Part shown: positions 41,810 to 50,078 of the stretch, one piece after another | Position numbering within the stretch: position 1 is the stretch's first letter | How the letters are laid out: every line of letters begins with the position of its first letter | Source of the DNA: Synergistaceae bacterium | GTDB taxonomy: Bacteria; Synergistota; Synergistia; Synergistales; Thermovirgaceae | Direction of reading: 5' to 3' | NCBI GenBank assembly: GCA_012729145.1 | Contig: JAAYDT010000008.1 | Coordinates: 23,629 to 87,628 of the forward strand | Length of the DNA stretch: 64,000 nucleotides | The notes under the pieces: model-generated | Seen by the model: the letters and a program-made list of their open reading frames with translations, nothing else | Databases searched by the model: none | What the model was told of the DNA's origin: nothing | Program-made: the position numbers and the translations under genes

Positions 41810-43018
41810 GTGAGCCAGGAGGTTTGGGAGGGGCTTTTTTCTGAAGTAGGGATCAACCTGACGCCGTCCCCGATCAGGGAACTGGTCAAGTACATGAAGA
41901 GACCGGGCATGATATCCCTGGCTGGGGGAAACCCCGACCCGGAGATATTTCCTGTCAAGGAGTTTCAGGAAGCGGCGGGGGTTATTTCCGAACGGGGCAA
42001 GGAGATTCTTCAGTACGGCGGGACGGGGGGATATGAACCTTTAAAGGAATTCATCTCCGGCTGGATGGCACCAAGGATGGGCAGGGCGACCGCTCCAGAG
42101 GAGATGTGCATCACCACCGGTTCCCAGCAGGTCATGGACCTGTTCGCGGCGGTGATGCTTGACCCTGGCGATGTGGTGATCGTCGAGGAGCCTACCTATC
42201 CAGGAGCCACCCACGCCCTTAAGAACCGAAAGGCCCGTTTCGTAACCGTTCCATGCGACAGCGAGGGAATGAAGGTCGACATGCTCCCGGAGATCCTGGA
42301 ACAGGCCAGAAAGGGGAGAGACAAGGTCAAGTTCATCTATTCGATAGTAAACTTCCAGAATCCCTCGGGGTACACCCTGTCGGCATCAAGGAGAAAAAAA
42401 CTTCTCGAGATTGCAGAAACCTTCGGGGTTCCTGTTTTGGAGGATGACCCCTACGGCCATCTCCGTTTCGATGGAGAACATGAGCCAACCATCTTCTCGA
42501 TGGACAGAAGCGGTCTTGTGATCTACGCCTGCTCATTCTCCAAGATACTTGCCCCCGGAACCAGGGTCGCGTGGGTTGTCGGCCCCGAGGAAGTGATCGG
42601 CAAGATGATAATGGTCAAGCAGGGCTCAGACCTCTGCACCAGTGTTCTGGCTCAGGGGCTTGTATACGAGTACTGCCGGCTGGGACACATGGATTTATTC
42701 CTCCCCCGGATACAGGAGCACTATAAGAAGAAACGGGACGCCATGGACGCAGCCTTCCGGGAGTATCTCCCTCCTGACACGACCTACGGAACCCCACAGG
42801 GAGGGTTCTTCTATTGGCTGACCCTTCCCGGGGTCAACACCAGAGATCTCTTTTTCAAGGCCATAGAAAGGAACGTCTCCTTCGTGACGGGGGACGCCTT
42901 CTTCCCCACTGGAGGCGGGGAGGAACATCTAAGGGCCTGTTTCTCCTATGCCAATGCCGATGATTTTCCTGAGGCGGCGAAACGTCTTGCCCTCGCCATT
43001 AACGACCTCCGTCTTTGA
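41810..43018 (+). CDS. PLP-dependent aminotransferase (2-aminoadipate/aromatic type)
   Basis: The 402-residue class I/II aminotransferase begins SQEVWEGLFSEVGINLTPSPIRELVKYM, typical of the LysN/2-aminoadipate-like group. The PLP lysine is K245 in ACSFSKILAPGTRVAW, preceded by VLEDDPYGHLRFDGE. The group transfers amino groups of aromatic, branched or 2-aminoadipate amino acids. GTG at 41810 is chosen as start because AAGGAGA precedes it by about 10 nt. Earlier codons are open but lie inside the YkuD gene. A terminator follows directly. Confidence 0.92.
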   Translation: MSQEVWEGLFSEVGINLTPSPIRELVKYMKRPGMISLAGGNPDPEIFPVKEFQEAAGVISERGKEILQYGGTGGYEPLKEFISGWMAPRMGRATAPEEMCITTGSQQVMDLFAAVMLDPGDVVIVEEPTYPGATHALKNRKARFVTVPCDSEGMKVDMLPEILEQARKGRDKVKFIYSIVNFQNPSGYTLSASRRKKLLEIAETFGVPVLEDDPYGHLRFDGEHEPTIFSMDRSGLVIYACSFSKILAPGTRVAWVVGPEEVIGKMIMVKQGSDLCTSVLAQGLVYEYCRLGHMDLFLPRIQEHYKKKRDAMDAAFREYLPPDTTYGTPQGGFFYWLTLPGVNTRDLFFKAIERNVSFVTGDAFFPTGGGEEHLRACFSYANADDFPEAAKRLALAINDLRL

Positions 43019-43042
43019 AGGTCTTTCGGGAGTTTTCAACGC

Positions 43043-43077
43043 AGAGGGCCCCTTCCTGTAGGAAAGGGGCCCTCTTT
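43043..43077 (+). terminator. Terminator after the aminotransferase gene
   Basis: The stem AGAGGGCCCCTTCC pairs with GGAAAGGGGCCCTCT (one bulged A in the right arm), followed by TTTATG. Confidence 0.75.
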
Positions 43078-43140
43078 ATGGCAAAATCATCTAATCAGGA
43101 GCAGGGGAAAAGCCCGGGATAACAGACAAGGGGTGATCCG

Positions 43141-44343
43141 ATGGGAGTGACAGAGGCCTGTACAGGCGACCGCTTCTCGTTCCGCTTCCCGGGAAGGGTC
43201 TCTTTCGGGGACGGAACTGTTTCGGACCTGCCGGCCCTTTTGAGTGAAATGAAGGCTGAGCACTCCCTGATACTGTCCGGAAGGACCATTTCAGAAGGCC
43301 CCTTAATGGAAAGGGTCAGGGAGATACTGGATCTGTCGGGTATCCGTTACGGGGTATTCAATGGCGTTGAGCCGGAAACACTGGTCGAGATCGTAAAAGC
43401 GGCGGCCGAAGCGGCAAGGGGAGCAGGTTACGATATAATGACAGGTCAGGTTACGATATAATGACAGGTCTAGGTGGAGGGAGTACCATGGACCTCACCA
43501 AGGTGGCTTCCGTAATGGCCGCAACAGGGGCAGATATCCTTTCCATGGTCGGATGGGACAGGGTGCCCTGCAGGGGACTACCCGCGGTTATGCTGCCGAC
43601 AACTTCCGGGAGCGGTCCAGAGGTCTCTCCTGTGGCGACCTTTACCTTTGCCGAGGAGAAGGTAAGGAAGGGGGTGGTCAGCTCCTTCCTGGTCCCTTAT
43701 GCAGCCATTGTTGACCCGGAGCTGACCTGGAGCGTCCCCCCGAAGGTGACGGCCGATACCGGGATGGATGCACTGATCCATGCCGCGGAGTCCTTCCTGT
43801 CGGTAAACGCCAACCCCTTTAGCGAAAGCCTTTCACTGGAAACCGTACGAAGAATAGCCTCCTCTCTGAAGGACGATGTGATGGATGGAAGAGATGCCGC
43901 ATCAAGGCGGGGGGATGTCGCTGGGAAGCCTTATGGCCGAAATGGCCTTCGCCACGGCCGGTACTGCGGCTGTCCATGCCCTGGCCTATCCCCTGGGGGG
44001 AGAGTTCAATATCCCCCATGGAGAGGCAAATACGGTTATGCTGAAGAGCGTAATGGAGTTCGACAGGGACCGATGCGCAAAGAAAACGTCCCGTCTGGCC
44101 CGGGCTGTCTCGATGGAGCGTCTGAACATGTCAGATGAGGAAGCATCGGAATACCTGACAGAGTGGATGACAGGAACGGCCAGGAGGATAGGTGTGACCA
44201 TAAGGATCAGGGACCTGGGGGTGCCGGAGGACGCCATCCCGACGATGGCCGATGCGGCCTCAAGGGAGGCCAGACTTCTCTCGAACAACCCCAAAACGAT
44301 CAATAGAGAGGATATCGATAAGATCTACAGAAGAGCCTGGTAA
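43141..44343 (+). pseudogene. Iron-containing alcohol dehydrogenase, disrupted by two frameshifts
   Basis: The sequence encodes an iron-dependent alcohol dehydrogenase of about 390 residues in three frame segments. Segment 1 ends after GAGYDIMTG where a 23-bp tandem duplication (43424-43469) shifts the frame. Segment 2 (from about 43461) holds GLGGGSTMDLTKVAS, MLPTTSGSGPEVS and the iron ligands Asp and His in TGMDALIHAAE. Around 43907-43912 a run of six G shifts the frame again, and segment 3 restores the reading frame with HALAYPLGGEFNIPHGEANT, the last two His ligands. Each part is otherwise intact, so the lesion is recent or a sequencing artefact. The stop of segment 1 overlaps an ATG of segment 2 as TAATG. 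Confidence 0.88.
43424..43469. repeat. Exact 23-bp tandem duplication inside the alcohol dehydrogenase gene
   Basis: The unit CAGGTTACGATATAATGACA plus GGT occurs twice in a row (43424-43446 and 43447-43469). Removing one copy joins GAGYDIMTG to LGGGSTMD and restores the conserved motif of the family. Confidence 0.95.
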
Positions 44344-44389
44344 GGTGATCTTCCGGGCTTGTAATGTGAGAGGGGCGGGATCTTTCAAT

Positions 44390-45160
44390 ATGAGGATCGT
44401 CAGGTTTGCAATCAACGAGGGCAATGATGTTCACTGGGGATCGCTCGAAGACGAAAGGGTCTTCGTTACATCCTCACCTGGTGGAGAAAAGACCGGCGGA
44501 TCCGCACCCCTGGCTTCTGTGAGGCTCCTCGCGCCAGCCTTACCCACCAAGATCGTCTGCGTGGGGCGCAACTACCACGGCCATATCAGGGAGATGGGCA
44601 ACGACGACCTTCCCTTACCTGAAGAGCCGGGTCTCTTCCTGAAAGGCCCTAACTCTCTGGCTGCTCCCTTTTCAGAGATACCCTATCCCCACTTCACGAA
44701 CGATTTCCACTACGAGGGAGAGCTCGCCGTGGTGATAGGGAAAAGGATCCTTCCCGGGACGGAACACCCCATCGATCATGTTCTGGGCTACACAGCCGGG
44801 ATCGATCTCACTGCCCGGGACTGCCAGAGACGTGACCTCCAGTGGGTCCGAGGAAAATCGGCCGATGCATTCTGCCCACTGGGTCCATGGATAGAGACGG
44901 GCATAAACCCTGACAGGACCGTGGTCAGGACTTTCGTCAACGGTGTCCTGAGACAGGAGGGGCGGACAGAGGACATGATATTTCCCATTTCGGTGATCCT
45001 GAAATATATTTCGGAATTCATGACCCTGGAAGCAGGGGACGTGATCCTGACGGGTACACCTGAGGGCGTAGGGGAGATATTCTCCGGTGACAGGGTGGAG
45101 GTATCCATTGATGGTCTTGGATCACCCCTGGTAATGACCGTATCCGGGGAGGGTGCCTGA
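44390..45160 (+). CDS. Fumarylacetoacetate hydrolase family protein
   Basis: The 256-residue protein has the FAH fold: KIVCVGRNYHGHIREMGN, EPGLFLKGPNSL, metal-binding YEGELAVVIGK, then RGKSADAFCPLGPW and DVILTGTPEGVG. Members are hydrolases, decarboxylases or isomerases of beta-keto or hydroxy acids, often in aromatic or amino-acid breakdown. The ATG at 44390 starts the MRIVRF strand. The downstream acyl-CoA synthetase gene begins 1 bp after its stop, so they are one transcript. Confidence 0.9.
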   Translation: MRIVRFAINEGNDVHWGSLEDERVFVTSSPGGEKTGGSAPLASVRLLAPALPTKIVCVGRNYHGHIREMGNDDLPLPEEPGLFLKGPNSLAAPFSEIPYPHFTNDFHYEGELAVVIGKRILPGTEHPIDHVLGYTAGIDLTARDCQRRDLQWVRGKSADAFCPLGPWIETGINPDRTVVRTFVNGVLRQEGRTEDMIFPISVILKYISEFMTLEAGDVILTGTPEGVGEIFSGDRVEVSIDGLGSPLVMTVSGEGA

Positions 45161-45161
45161 G

Positions 45162-47276
45162 ATGGCTTGTCCCGCAGCAAGATCCGGCGACCTGTCGAAA
45201 CTTCTCTCGCCGCGTTCGGTGGCAGTGGTAGGAGCTTCGGGGAACCTGGAGAGCATATCCGGCCGCCCGGTGAAACTGCTGAAGCGCTTCGGCTTTAAGG
45301 GGAGGGTCTTCCCCGTCAACCCCAACCGCAAGGTCGTAGCGGGACTTGAATGCTTCCCCGATGTACGATCTCTCCCCGAGACCCCAGATGTGGTCCTGGT
45401 GGGTGTAAAAGCCGTTCTTGTGCCTGAGGTCATCGGCCAATGTTCCGAACGGGGCGTCCCCTATTCAATAATTTTCTCCTCCGGTTTCGCTGAAAGCAAT
45501 GATCCCGCTGCCCAGGATGATATCCTGGAAAAAGCCAGGTCAGGGGGCATGAGAATACTGGGTCCCAACTGTCAGGGGCTGGTCAACTTTGCCGACTCCG
45601 TCCCGTTGAGCTTTTCAGCTTCCCTTGACAGTGACAGGCGCCCCCTGGGAAGCGTGGCGTACCTTTCCCAGAGCGGCGCCTTCGGATTCGCCTCCTTTGC
45701 CATGGCCGCAGAGAGCGGTGTCGGCTTCAGATATGTAGTCACCACCGGGAACCAGGCGGATCTGGATCTCGTTGATTTTGGGATGGTCTTTGCCGCCGAT
45801 CCAGAGGTCCGACTGCTGGTACTCTACATGGAAGGGCTTTCGGATGGGGCAAGGTTCATAGAGATGTTGAGGTTCGCGGGAGAGCGGAATGTTCCCGTCG
45901 CCGTCCTGAAGGTGGGCAAGAGCCCCACGGGGCAGGCGGCAGTGAAAAGCCACACCGCTGTCCTTACCGGCGAGGACGAAGCATGGAGGACTATCTTCAG
46001 GCAGTACGGAGTTATCGAGATCGAGGATTCCGATGACATAGTGGACCTGGGGAAGATCTTCGGCAGCGGGAAAAGACCAAAGGGGAAGAGGTTGGCTGTC
46101 GTCACTACATCGGGAGGAGCGGGGATCATAATGAGCGACAGGGCATTCGACCTCAAGTTGCAGGTCGATCCCCTTCCTCCCCGGACTCGTGGATTGCTGG
46201 AGCAGTTCGTACCCCCCTTCGGATCGACACGGAACCCGGTGGACCTCACAGCACAGGTAATCAATGACCCTGGCAATTTTCGCTCATCCATGGAGACGGT
46301 CCTGGGATGCCCGGATGTAGACATGGCAGCAGTTGTCCTTTCCATGATAACAGGGGACTCCGGATCGGCAGTGGCCCGTGACCTTATCGAGGTCTCGAGG
46401 AAGGCAGTGAAGCCTTTGGCCTGCTGCTGGCTTATCAACAGCGAACAGGGCGGGAAGTTCCTGGAGCAGATAAGGGACGAGAAGATACCGCTCTACGGAA
46501 GTCCCAAAAGGTGTGCCTGGGCCCTTGCCAGGCTTGCTGAATGGACGACCAGACCGGCCCTCCCCGCAAGGGCTCCCTCGGACCTGGGAGAGCCTTTCAT
46601 GCCGAAGATGCCGGCGGACCTCACCGAGTACGACGCAAAAAGGCTTTTGGCCCGGTGGGGGATCCCGGTGACAAGGGAGATCCTCTGCGCTTCTCTGGAG
46701 GAAGCTCTCTCGGCTGCTGGGGAGATCGGCTACCCGGTAGCCCTTAAGGTCGTTTCGCCCGACATCATACACAAGACCGAGGCTGGAGCGGTCGCGCTGA
46801 GACTGAAGGATGAAGAGGAGCTGAGGAACGCCTATGGCAGGCTCCTTGAAAGATCGATCAAGGCCAGACCGGGGGCCAGGATCAGGGGGGTGCTGGTGCA
46901 GGAGATGGTTACCGGAGGAGTGGAGTGTATGATCGGCGTGAAAAGGGATCCCGTCTTCGGTCCTTTGGTCGCAGTGGGTCTTGGCGGGATCTATGTTGAG
47001 GTCCTGAAGGATCTCTCTCTGAGGCACGCCCCTGTGGACAGGGCGGAGGCTCGAGGAATGATCTCTTCCCTGAGAGGTTTCCCCCTCCTTTCTGGTGCCA
47101 GGGGGAGAACCCCCAAGGATATTGATACCCTTGCGGCGATGGTCTCCGATATTTCGTTAATGGCCCTTGCTGAAAGGTCCCTTGCTGAACTGGATGTGAA
47201 CCCTGTCTTCGTGCTGGACAGAGGGGAAGGGGCTGTCGCGGTGGACGCAGTGGTCATAAGAGGTTCAGGATCATGA
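45162..47276 (+). CDS. Acyl-CoA synthetase, NDP-forming (alpha-beta fusion)
   Basis: The 704-residue protein fuses the alpha part (CoA-binding domain about 15-110, SVAVVGASG; then two succinyl-CoA-ligase-like domains with the phospho-histidine in KSHTAVLTGE, about 262) to an ATP-grasp beta part (about 485-700, with VTREILCAS, KVVSPDIIHKTEAGAV and EMVTGGVECMIG). It converts acyl-CoA, ADP and phosphate to acid, CoA and ATP. In amino-acid fermenters this harvests ATP from acyl-CoAs. ATG at 45162 has GGGGAGGG 8 nt upstream. It overlaps plsY by 4 bp. Confidence 0.94.
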   Translation: MACPAARSGDLSKLLSPRSVAVVGASGNLESISGRPVKLLKRFGFKGRVFPVNPNRKVVAGLECFPDVRSLPETPDVVLVGVKAVLVPEVIGQCSERGVPYSIIFSSGFAESNDPAAQDDILEKARSGGMRILGPNCQGLVNFADSVPLSFSASLDSDRRPLGSVAYLSQSGAFGFASFAMAAESGVGFRYVVTTGNQADLDLVDFGMVFAADPEVRLLVLYMEGLSDGARFIEMLRFAGERNVPVAVLKVGKSPTGQAAVKSHTAVLTGEDEAWRTIFRQYGVIEIEDSDDIVDLGKIFGSGKRPKGKRLAVVTTSGGAGIIMSDRAFDLKLQVDPLPPRTRGLLEQFVPPFGSTRNPVDLTAQVINDPGNFRSSMETVLGCPDVDMAAVVLSMITGDSGSAVARDLIEVSRKAVKPLACCWLINSEQGGKFLEQIRDEKIPLYGSPKRCAWALARLAEWTTRPALPARAPSDLGEPFMPKMPADLTEYDAKRLLARWGIPVTREILCASLEEALSAAGEIGYPVALKVVSPDIIHKTEAGAVALRLKDEEELRNAYGRLLERSIKARPGARIRGVLVQEMVTGGVECMIGVKRDPVFGPLVAVGLGGIYVEVLKDLSLRHAPVDRAEARGMISSLRGFPLLSGARGRTPKDIDTLAAMVSDISLMALAERSLAELDVNPVFVLDRGEGAVAVDAVVIRGSGS

Positions 47277-47860
47277 CGGCTTTTATTTGGGTACTTGCCG
47301 GCTATTTCTTCGGTTCCATCCCGGCCGGCTACCTGATCATCAAGATACTTCTCGGAAAGGATATCCGGAACCTGGGTTCGGGCAACATCGGGGCGACCAA
47401 TGTCTCCCGTTTTGTGGGCAAGGGATGGGGTGTGGGGGTCGCGCTTTTCGACATGGCGAAGGGTGGGCTTGTGGTCCTGGCTGCCCGCCTGGCAGGGATC
47501 CAGGATCCCTGGATACTTGCTCTTTCAGGTTTCGCGGGAGTTTGCGGTCACAATTTCCCTCTCTGGCTCAGGTTCAAAGGCGGCAAGGGGGTCGCCACAT
47601 CTTTCGGAGTGGTTTTTTTCTGGAACCCGGTCCCTGCAGCAGCAGGTGGCATCGTGTGGTACCTGGCCATGAGGCTTTCCAGGTATGTTTCAGTAGGCTC
47701 CATGGTATCCCTGGCAACGGTCCCGGTATGGTTCCTTCTGCTCAGGGAGTCCTCGGCCTACGTCTGGACCTCGGCGGCTATGGCCTTGCTTTCCGTGGTA
47801 CGTCACCGTTCGAACATCATCAACCTTTCAAGAGGAGAGGAAGGGCGAACAGGATCCTGA
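47273..47860 (+). CDS. plsY: Glycerol-3-phosphate acyltransferase PlsY
   Basis: The 195-residue inner-membrane enzyme has the three PlsY motifs GSIPAGYLI, GSGNIGATNVSR, and GHNFPLWLRFKGGKGVA, with about five helices. It transfers acyl groups from acyl-phosphate to glycerol-3-phosphate, the first step of phospholipid synthesis. The start overlaps the acyl-CoA synthetase stop (ATGA). The acyl-phosphate link to the FakA-FakB fusion 6.5 kb upstream may be meaningful but is not operonic. Confidence 0.96.
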   Translation: MTAFIWVLAGYFFGSIPAGYLIIKILLGKDIRNLGSGNIGATNVSRFVGKGWGVGVALFDMAKGGLVVLAARLAGIQDPWILALSGFAGVCGHNFPLWLRFKGGKGVATSFGVVFFWNPVPAAAGGIVWYLAMRLSRYVSVGSMVSLATVPVWFLLLRESSAYVWTSAAMALLSVVRHRSNIINLSRGEEGRTGS

Positions 47861-47884
47861 CAGGACCTTGCCCTGGACCTTATT

Positions 47885-47901
47885 ATTGACGAATATTGAC
47901 C
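47885..47901 (-). promoter_or_regulatory. Second, imperfect CtsR-like box
   Basis: Read on the minus strand, GGTCAAT, ATT, CGTCAAT is the CtsR direct-heptad layout with two changes. It covers the -35 region of the ctsR promoter. Confidence 0.5.
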
Positions 47902-47914
47902 TTAACTTTATAAT
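47886..47914 (+). promoter_or_regulatory. Promoter of the ctsR-clpC operon
   Basis: TTGACG (47886-47891) and consensus TATAAT (47909-47914) with 17-bp spacing. The predicted transcription start, near 47921, lies at the beginning of the CtsR box. Confidence 0.9.
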
Positions 47915-47920
47915 TTGACT

Positions 47921-47937
47921 TGTCAAAGAAGGTCAAA
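47921..47937 (+). promoter_or_regulatory. CtsR operator
   Basis: TGTCAAA, GAA, GGTCAAA fits the known CtsR heptad repeat RGTCAAA-NAN-RGTCAAA with a single deviation (T for the first purine). It lies at the start of transcription of ctsR itself, so the operon is autorepressed and released on protein stress. Confidence 0.85.
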
Positions 47938-47949
47938 GGGGGAAGTGTC

Positions 47950-48429
47950 TTGGCAAGTCTTACAAGGATAATCGAAAAACATATCGAGGAACTCCTTGAA
48001 CGGGCCAGCGAGGAATCTGTCTTTCTCAGCCGCAAGGATCTTGCGGAGCGTTTTGGTTGTGTGCCGAGCCAGATCAACTACGTCATCAGAAGCCGCTTCA
48101 CCCCTGAACGGGGATACATTGTTGAAAGTCAGCGGGGAGGGCATGGGTATATCCGGGTTATCAGGCTTTGCCTGGACATGCCAGAGGCAAGAGCGAACCA
48201 CATTGAGGAACTTGTGGGCGACACCGTTAATGAACAGGATATCAGGAGGATCCTTGCCAACCTTCAGCACAGGCAACTGATCACTGCCAGGGAAAGGCTC
48301 CTGATAGAGGTTGCAGCAAGGTTTCAGGAAGAGATCGGCAGGGATCTGCTGGATCTTTCACCCTACAAGAGGGATTCTCTCCACGCGGAGCTTCTCAAGC
48401 GGTTGTTGCGCAGCCTGGCTCTGGGATAG
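47950..48429 (+). CDS. ctsR: Transcriptional repressor CtsR
   Basis: The 159-residue protein has the CtsR winged-helix (SLTRIIEKHIEELL, FLSRKDLAERFGCVPSQINYVIRSRFTPERGYIVESQRGGHGYIRV is the DNA-binding core, about residues 2-65) and the C-terminal dimerisation and McsB-contact part. The TTG start at 47950 lies just after GGGGGAAG and downstream of the predicted transcription start, so the longer upstream frame is not translated. It represses its own operon through the heptad box next to the promoter. Confidence 0.95.
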   Translation: MASLTRIIEKHIEELLERASEESVFLSRKDLAERFGCVPSQINYVIRSRFTPERGYIVESQRGGHGYIRVIRLCLDMPEARANHIEELVGDTVNEQDIRRILANLQHRQLITARERLLIEVAARFQEEIGRDLLDLSPYKRDSLHAELLKRLLRSLALG

Positions 48430-48440
48430 GTCGAGCCGCC

Positions 48441-48977
48441 ATGAAATGCGAAAGGTGCGGAGCCAGGGAAGCTGAAGTCCACATCAGGCAACAAAAGGGC
48501 AAGGAGATAGCGGAATTCCACCTTTGCCGCCAGTGCGCAGAGCATATGGCAAAGGAGGGTCTGATCCCGGATATATCCTTCGAGTTGCCCATAGACAGCT
48601 TCCTCTGGGGGCTTCTCCCCGGCCATGGGCCAAGCCACCCTGGACCCGATATGGCCCCATCAACGACTGGTGATATGGTTTGCGGCAGTTGCGGACTGGA
48701 CCGCTCATCCCTGAGGAGATCCGGCAGGTACGGATGCCCCGACTGTTTCAAGGCGTTCCATGAAGATCTCGGTCCCCTTCTCAGAAAGATCCACGGATCG
48801 GAGATCCATAGAGGAGCAAGACCCGGGAACGCATGTGGGAATGATACTTCTCCCGAAGAGATCGAGTCTCTCAGGACAGAACTCAAAGATGCGGTGGAGA
48901 AAGAGGAGTATGAAAGGGCCGCAGTGCTCCGGGACAGGATCCGGGAGATAGGAGATCTTCATGAAGGCAGGAGCTAG
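48441..48977 (+). CDS. mcsA: McsA, activator of the arginine kinase McsB
   Basis: The 178-residue protein has two pairs of CxxC zinc motifs: C3/C6 (KCERCG) with C29/C32 (CRQCAEH), and another pair near 79 and 98 (VCGSCG, GCPDC). A UVR motif (about 140-172, EELKDAVEKEEYERAAVLRDRI type) closes the protein. McsA binds McsB and aids activation and CtsR release. It starts 11 bp after ctsR and overlaps mcsB by 17 bp. Confidence 0.93.
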   Translation: MKCERCGAREAEVHIRQQKGKEIAEFHLCRQCAEHMAKEGLIPDISFELPIDSFLWGLLPGHGPSHPGPDMAPSTTGDMVCGSCGLDRSSLRRSGRYGCPDCFKAFHEDLGPLLRKIHGSEIHRGARPGNACGNDTSPEEIESLRTELKDAVEKEEYERAAVLRDRIREIGDLHEGRS

Positions 48978-50028
48978 GGAGATCGCCGACAGTCCCCTGG
49001 AGTGGGTAGGGGGGAAGGGCGAGCACTCGGGCATGATCCTGTCCAGCCGCGTCAGGCTTGCCAGGAACCTAAAGGGGCACGTATTCCCATGGAGGGCTGA
49101 TAAAAAGGAACTATCGGTGTGTTCCGAGAGGGTGCGATCTTCCATTCGTTCAGAGGACTCCCTCAAGCCTTTCAGCATATTCGAGGTCGATGCCCTTGAC
49201 CCGCTTTCCAGGGGTGTTCTCATAGAGAAACACCTGATCAGCCCTGCCCTTGCAATGGGAGGTCCCGGCAGAGGGGCTGCCGTGGACGGACGGGGGATCG
49301 TCTCCATCATGATCAACGAGGAGGATCACGTCCGTATCCAGGCCATCCTCGGGGGTATGAGCATCCATGAGGCCTGGAGGATCGCCAGGTGCATGGACGA
49401 GCTCCTGGAGAAACTCGATTATGCCTTCGACAGCAGATACGGCTTCCTGACGGCCTGTCCGACCAACGTGGGGACGGGGCTCAGGGCCTCGGTAATGATC
49501 CACCTTCCTGCCCTGACCCATCTCCGGAGAATGGGCAAGCTGGCCGTAGACTGCGGCAAGATAGGCCTTACCGTCAGGGGGATGTTCGGTGAGGGGAGTG
49601 ATTCACCGGGGTCGCTCTACCAGATCTCCAACCAGGTCACCCTTGGTCAGACCGAAGAAGAACTCATCGAGAAGGTCTCCGGGGCTGCCCTCGGACTGGT
49701 ACGTCAGGAGGAGGGAGCCAGGGACCGGATCCTCTCCGAAAGGGGCCCGGGCCTGGAGGACAAGGTCTGGAGAGCCTGGGGTCTTCTGAGATTTTCAAGG
49801 GTGATCGAGGCCAGGGAAGCCCTGGAGCTTCTCTCCCTGGTAAGGATGGGTTCCGAGATGGGCATTCTTCCCCAAGTCAGGGTGGCAACCCTGAACGCAC
49901 TGCTCCTGGATATCCAGAAAGCTCATATTCAGGCAAGGTCAGCCACTGAACTATCGCCGGAGGAGATCGGCAGGAAGAGATCGGAAGTACTCAGGAAGGC
50001 TCTGGCAACTACTGGAGGCGAAAGCTGA
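48961..50028 (+). CDS. mcsB: Protein arginine kinase McsB
   Basis: The 355-residue phosphagen-kinase-fold protein has ILSSRVRLARNLKGHVFPW near the start, the catalytic-core CPTNVGTGLRASVMIHLP (about 166-183) and VRGMFGEGSDSPGSLYQISNQVTLG (about 205-230). It phosphorylates arginines on misfolded proteins and on CtsR, marking clients for ClpCP. It overlaps mcsA and precedes clpC by 50 bp. This is the full set for phosphoarginine-tagged proteolysis. Confidence 0.96.
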   Translation: MKAGAREIADSPLEWVGGKGEHSGMILSSRVRLARNLKGHVFPWRADKKELSVCSERVRSSIRSEDSLKPFSIFEVDALDPLSRGVLIEKHLISPALAMGGPGRGAAVDGRGIVSIMINEEDHVRIQAILGGMSIHEAWRIARCMDELLEKLDYAFDSRYGFLTACPTNVGTGLRASVMIHLPALTHLRRMGKLAVDCGKIGLTVRGMFGEGSDSPGSLYQISNQVTLGQTEEELIEKVSGAALGLVRQEEGARDRILSERGPGLEDKVWRAWGLLRFSRVIEAREALELLSLVRMGSEMGILPQVRVATLNALLLDIQKAHIQARSATELSPEEIGRKRSEVLRKALATTGGES

Positions 50029-50078
50029 TCGCGGGGTCGTTCAGGTCATTCCTTCAATAAACCATGGAGGTTCAGAAC

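Noticed and set aside
43885..44343. Segment 3 of the alcohol dehydrogenase as a separate small gene
   Set aside because: Its sequence continues the conserved C-terminal half of the same enzyme, including two iron ligands, so it belongs to the disrupted gene.
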